Of a stretch of 9,036 bases of DNA, positions 5,930-9,036 are shown piece after piece. Made by a program: the position numbers and the translations under genes. The stretch is taken from assembly GCA_900555045.1 (NCBI GenBank), contig USJW01000156.1, positions 1 through 9,036 on the forward strand, in the 5' to 3' direction. Numbering within the stretch: the first letter of the stretch is position 1; every line of letters begins with the position of its first letter. The DNA is from an uncultured Clostridium sp. (lineage in GTDB: Bacteria > Bacillota > Clostridia > Lachnospirales > Lachnospiraceae). Under the pieces are notes generated by a model. The model made no database searches and was not told where the DNA came from. It worked only from the letters and a program-made list of their open reading frames with translations.

Positions 5930-6476
5930 GTGAAAATTTATAAGCTTCAAGGGGATTTAGATCATTTAGCATCCTTGATTAATCGATTTAAAAAAGATGA
6001 CGATGTGACAATATTAGATGGCTGTGAAAAAAAGACTGGAAGACAATAGAGGTGAAGTTTGATCCGCCAAGCTGGAAACGCAAGTTGAAATTGAAGGATT
6101 ATTCAACAATTGCAGAACCGGTGTTTTCAAAACGTGCGGTAGCTGCAATGTCTGAAATAACCACGGAGGGGGTTCAGTATTTACCGATCCATTGTATTGA
6201 CACGGATGAGGAATTATACATAGTTAATGTCACAAGGCTGGAAGACTGTCTCGACTATGATATATCAGAATATACGTGTTATGATGATAATTACAGGGTT
6301 ATGTGGATTGAAAAATACTGTTTTTGTCCGGAAAAAGTAAAAGATTTAAAAGTGTTTAAATTGGTTAATGAAGCGAGAGGAAAACCATTTGTAACTGATG
6401 AATTTGCAAGAAAATTGAGGAGAACAACCTCACTGGATTTAAACTGGAGCTTGTCTGGGACAGCGATAAGACATGA
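5930..6476 (+). pseudogene. Imm11/DUF1629-type immunity gene broken by two single-base deletions
   Basis: Three consecutive frames join into one protein of about 180 residues. The first runs from GTG 5930 (AAGGAG at 5919-5924) to a TAG at 6047, starting MKIYKLQGDLDHL. Adding one base to the A7 run at 6027-6033 continues it as DWKTIEVKFDPPSW and then the longest open stretch, with AEPVFSKRAVAAM, LYIVNVTRL, IEKYCF and PFVTDEFARKL. Adding one G near 6418 restores EENNLTGFKLELVWDS and a natural TGA at 6474-6476. Without this second fix the reading runs through the terminator hairpin. PVFS-RAV, an LNVT-like strand, a late F-V-D-F block and a terminal LTGF-LVWDS are what I expect of the Imm11 (DUF1629) immunity family, which accompanies polymorphic toxins. 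The gene is clearly more AT-rich than its neighbours, which suggests transfer. Sequencing error or slippage expression remain alternatives to true decay. Confidence 0.75.
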
Positions 6477-6494
6477 AATAGATTTAAACCACAG

Positions 6495-6529
6495 CGCGGC
6501 GCCGGAGTCCTTCTCCGGCGCCGCGTTTT
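6495..6529 (+). terminator. Terminator between the immunity pseudogene and the convergent lipoprotein gene
   Basis: A 13-bp perfect stem (CGCGGCGCCGGAG at 6495-6507, CTCCGGCGCCGCG at 6513-6525) closes a TCCTT loop and is followed by TTTT. It lies 18 bases after the restored stop of the immunity gene and abuts the stop of the minus-strand gene. It probably serves both directions, though on the minus strand the T-tract is weak. Confidence 0.85.
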
Positions 6530-6531
6530 AA

Positions 6532-8073
6532 TCAGTTAATTTCAAGCGGCATCACGTATTCCTGGTCCCAGTAAAACGCCGCTCCGTTGAATTTAAGCGT
6601 CACCTCCGTGTCCCCTTCCTCGTAGAACACCCGAAAACCGCTGAGGTTGCCGGACTGGTCGAAGTCGTAGCGCTCGTGCTCCCAGCCGGTCCATGGAAGC
6701 TTGCGCTGGCAGATCAGTCCCTTTAGCGCGAGTTTTTTGGTCTCGTGCGCCGCGGCCACGTCGATGTAAACCGCCGGGCGTTTTACCTCCTTGGGTTTTC
6801 CGTATGCGTCGGTGGTCACCAGGATCTGGGGCTCCTTCATTTTTGTGATGCCAAGAATCCGCACAGAGCCGTCCTTAAAGGGAATCTCCTCGTTTAACTC
6901 CTGGTAATCCTCCGGGATCTTAAGGGTGATCTGGGGGGATTCCTCCGGGTTCAAAAACGTGATTCCGGGGATGTTTACCTGGAGCGCCTGATCTTTCGTG
7001 CCCTGCGGGACGTCGAACAGGCAGCGGGTGCGCCGTCCAAGCTGTTCTGCATCGGAGAGCTTGTAGTGTCCCGTCATATCCAAGTGGGGGTTGGCCTCCA
7101 GCTGTTTGATGGGGTAGGTGCCACTCTCACCGGATAGGGTCGGAAGCTCGATTTCCTGGAGCGGAGGTTTGTAGGTGAGGGCGACTGCCTTCCTGTCCCC
7201 GGCGGTGTGCACGTACCAGGATACGAGAATCCCCTCGTCCACTTTTTCGCCCATGCTGATGATCGAGATGCCGTCGTGTGTCTCAATGCTGCCGTGCTCC
7301 GCTGCGGCAAGCTCCTCCAGGGTCCCGTATTCGGGTGTGGGCTTCAGGGTGAATTTTAACGGTTTCTCAAAGTCGAGCACCCGGAGCGCGTAGCCGGACA
7401 GAGGATCTTCGCCTTTCGGGGCGGGCGGAAGCTCAAACCTCGCCTCGATGAAATAGCGCATGTGCCCATATGCCTCCAGGTAAGCGGAGTAGGAGCTGTA
7501 GGTGGATTCCGCAGGTTTTAACCCCTCTTTCGGGATCCCGGGGCCAATGAGGAACAGGCCTTCTCCCGACTTCCAGAGTTCGCTCTGGTACTTCTGGGCC
7601 ACAACCCTCGTGCCATCCCGCAGCGTATAGTATGGGCCGTCCGCAGGGGGGTCCACGCCCGCCGGGATCGTTTGAAGCCTGGACAGGTCGTCCAGGACCA
7701 TGCTCACGATCAACTCCTGATCCTGACGGATGGCGAAGGTCAGGGCAAGATTCTTTTCCTTTAGCGGCAGCTTCATCTCAACCACGGAATCCAGCTCATA
7801 GACGGGGGAATCCGACTGGACGATGCCGTAGGTGCGGACGAACTGGTACGGCCGGGCGTTATTGGGCCTGGCTGCGGTTTCACCTGCGCCGCCATCTGTC
7901 TTCTTTGCCCCGTCGTCAATCCCCGCTGCTCCCGCGCTCAAAGTCGTCTCTGCCGCCGCGCCGCCCGTCACTTTCGAGCTCGTCCCCGCCGTCCCTCCAT
8001 CTACCTGGCATCCAGACAGCAAAACGGACAGCAGGCCTGCTATCGCTAAAACGGAAACCGCGTGTCTCTTCAT
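6532..8073 (-). CDS. Predicted surface lipoprotein of unknown function
   Basis: I do not recognise this 513-residue protein. It starts with a lipoprotein signal peptide (MKRHAVSVLAIAGLL...), and the lipobox LSGC puts the lipidated cysteine at residue 22, so it should be anchored to the outer face of the membrane. Residues 23-75 form a low-complexity Gly/Ala/Thr/Ser/Asp linker, a spacer typical of Gram-positive lipoproteins. The remaining 440 residues look like alternating beta-strands (several TLKF/VTLKFNG-type strands and short acidic loops), with no transmembrane segment and no catalytic motif I can name. Some anti-sigma-linked extracellular proteins of Firmicutes look similar, but I cannot assign a domain. 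ATG 8073 is chosen because AGGAGG lies opposite 8081-8086 with a 7-base spacer. The alternative ATG at 8091 would overlap that site. It stands alone on its strand, downstream of the DeoR gene. Confidence 0.8.
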   Translation of the reverse strand: MKRHAVSVLAIAGLLSVLLSGCQVDGGTAGTSSKVTGGAAAETTLSAGAAGIDDGAKKTDGGAGETAARPNNARPYQFVRTYGIVQSDSPVYELDSVVEMKLPLKEKNLALTFAIRQDQELIVSMVLDDLSRLQTIPAGVDPPADGPYYTLRDGTRVVAQKYQSELWKSGEGLFLIGPGIPKEGLKPAESTYSSYSAYLEAYGHMRYFIEARFELPPAPKGEDPLSGYALRVLDFEKPLKFTLKPTPEYGTLEELAAAEHGSIETHDGISIISMGEKVDEGILVSWYVHTAGDRKAVALTYKPPLQEIELPTLSGESGTYPIKQLEANPHLDMTGHYKLSDAEQLGRRTRCLFDVPQGTKDQALQVNIPGITFLNPEESPQITLKIPEDYQELNEEIPFKDGSVRILGITKMKEPQILVTTDAYGKPKEVKRPAVYIDVAAAHETKKLALKGLICQRKLPWTGWEHERYDFDQSGNLSGFRVFYEEGDTEVTLKFNGAAFYWDQEYVMPLEIN

Positions 8074-8122
8074 GGTGAGTCCTCCTCCCATCAGTGAAAT
8101 TTACATACAGTTATCTGCTTCT

Positions 8123-8128
8123 ATCATA
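8123..8128 (-). promoter_or_regulatory. Possible -10 box of the lipoprotein gene
   Basis: On the minus strand TATGAT (8128 to 8123) lies about 50 bases before the start codon. There is no convincing -35 hexamer at the normal distance (around 8146-8151). The 141-bp gap between the two minus-strand genes leaves room for a separate promoter. Confidence 0.3.
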
Positions 8129-8176
8129 ACAGGGCTGCTGCCCGCGTTCTTTTCTTATTTCTTACATTTTCCGGAT

Positions 8177-8204
8177 GGAAAAATTAATTTCGGGGAGTTT
8201 TTCC
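8177..8204 (-). terminator. Weak hairpin after the DeoR gene
   Basis: GGAAAAA (8177-8183) and TTTTTCC (8198-8204) form a 7-bp inverted repeat beginning 11 bases beyond the DeoR stop codon. The T-run is within the stem rather than after a GC-rich stem, so it would be a weak terminator and read-through into the lipoprotein gene is possible. Confidence 0.3.
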
Positions 8205-8214
8205 GCCGCGCCTC

Positions 8215-8976
8215 CTACACCAGGAAAACCTCCACGCCCGCCCGCTTAAACTCATTGATCATGTTACTGTCGGCGCCCTCGTTGGTGACCAGAATATCGA
8301 TGGCGGTGATGGGGGCGATGATGGAGAAGAAGCTGAGGCCGATCTTGCTCTTGTCCAGGACCGCGATTACCTTCTGGGAGCACTCGATCAGGGATTTTTT
8401 CGTCTCCGCGTCGATCACGTCCGGGACGGTGATGCCGTGCGCTGCGTCGATCCCCTCGGCGGCCAGAAACAGGGTGTCATATTTGTAGTTCTTCACAAAG
8501 TTGCTGGTCAGCTGACCGAGAAAGCCGTTTGTGATGGGGCGGTAGACGCCGGGGGCGGAGATCAGCCGGACCCCGGGGGCGCTTGAGAGCGCCTGCATGA
8601 CTAACAGGGACTGGGTGGTGACCACGATGTTCTTCTTGTCCCGCAGATTTTCCGCGATGGCCAGAGTGGTGGTCCCGGTGTCCAAAAAGATGCTGTCCCG
8701 CTCGTTGATAAAGCTGCAGCAGAGGGCGGCGATGCGCTTCTTCTCCTCCCAGTACTGCTCCTCCTTGTAGCTCATGGGGTATTCAAAAAGGGAGCCGCCG
8801 TTTAGTACGGCCCCGCCGTGGGCAAGGGTTAGGATCCCCTCGTCCGCCAGGGTCTTTAAATCCCTGCGGATTGTCATGGAGGAGACGTTGAATTTCTCCG
8901 ACAATTCCACGGTGTCAACGCTTCCGTTTTTTTCTAGTTCTTCTATGATTGCCTTCTGGCGATTGATCTGTTTCAT
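8215..8976 (-). CDS. DeoR/GlpR-family transcriptional regulator
   Basis: This 253-residue protein has normal family length and both DeoR domains. The N-terminal winged helix-turn-helix covers about residues 5-57, with ELSEKFNVSSMTIRRDLKTL as its core and LAHGGAV as the wing. The C-terminal DeoRC sensor covers about 75-230, with the phosphosugar-loop motif DTGTTTLAIAENL (99-111), AAEGID (172-177) and the conserved DKSK (208-211). Such proteins usually repress sugar or sugar-alcohol genes until a phosphorylated sugar binds the sensor. No sugar gene lies in the window, so its targets are probably beyond the right edge, or divergent from its promoter. The start is supported by GGAG opposite 8984-8987 with a 7-base gap. 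A clear TATAAT promoter lies at 9012-9017. Confidence 0.92.
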   Translation of the reverse strand: MKQINRQKAIIEELEKNGSVDTVELSEKFNVSSMTIRRDLKTLADEGILTLAHGGAVLNGGSLFEYPMSYKEEQYWEEKKRIAALCCSFINERDSIFLDTGTTTLAIAENLRDKKNIVVTTQSLLVMQALSSAPGVRLISAPGVYRPITNGFLGQLTSNFVKNYKYDTLFLAAEGIDAAHGITVPDVIDAETKKSLIECSQKVIAVLDKSKIGLSFFSIIAPITAIDILVTNEGADSNMINEFKRAGVEVFLV

Positions 8977-9011
8977 ATTTTGGCTCCATCTCTGTGTTAT
9001 GTACTGTGTCC

Positions 9012-9036
9012 ATTATACCGAAAAAACACATGTTTT
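9012..9036 (-). promoter_or_regulatory. DeoR gene promoter -10 box and adjoining inverted repeat
   Basis: On the minus strand TATAAT occupies 9017 to 9012, placing the start point about 29 bases before the DeoR start codon. The -35 box would fall at or beyond the window's right edge. Across that spot lies AAAACA-CA-TGTTTT (9023-9036), with perfect 6-bp arms, which may continue outside the window. Its position fits an operator for autoregulation or for a divergent neighbour. Confidence 0.55.

Noticed and set aside
7832..8488. 218-codon plus-strand frame opposite the lipoprotein and DeoR genes
   Set aside because: It spans two minus-strand genes and the gap between them, with no ribosome binding site or recognisable domain.

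Overview
The window looks like a Firmicutes/Clostridia chromosome of moderate GC, most like a gut Lachnospiraceae (Enterocloster/Hungatella/Lacrimispora type). This placement rests on strong AGGAGG-type ribosome binding sites, the family mix (Crp/Fnr, TSCPD protein, DUF819, aminopeptidase P, DeoR, an RHS remnant) and codon use. It is inference, not a database match.

Layout. Positions 1-319 hold no convincing gene. They carry a possible promoter (about 45-50), a GC-rich structured stretch, a strong hairpin terminator (149-197), a perfect 18-bp palindrome (238-255) and a promoter reading right. A tight plus-strand cluster follows: a cysteine desulfidase/UPF0597 (CyuA-like) protein lacking the family's catalytic cysteine (320-1585), a Crp/Fnr-type regulator one base later (1587-2240), a small four-cysteine TSCPD protein overlapping the regulator (2230-2484), and a DUF819 multi-pass membrane protein (2508-3671). 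After a 103-bp gap with a very GC-rich hairpin comes a complete Xaa-Pro aminopeptidase (3775-5598), closed by a textbook terminator (5609-5656).

Positions 5657-6530 are a decayed accessory patch. It contains a short frameshifted remnant of an RHS-repeat core domain, then an AT-rich Imm11/DUF1629-type immunity gene split by two single-base deletions, then a GC-rich terminator. On the minus strand lie an unrecognised lipoprotein (6532-8073) and a complete DeoR/GlpR-family regulator (8215-8976), whose promoter sits at the right edge.

How the genes may work together. The first four genes read as one operon: an Fe-S enzyme-like protein, its regulator, a small metal- or thiol-type protein and a candidate transporter. 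The palindrome has Crp-type geometry (TGTAG-N6-CTACA). The regulator's recognition helix differs from E. coli CRP at the residue that reads the inner base pairs, which fits an altered half-site. I infer that the operon controls itself. Substrate and effector are unknown. The aminopeptidase would fit an amino-acid or peptide-use theme, but may be a separate transcription unit.
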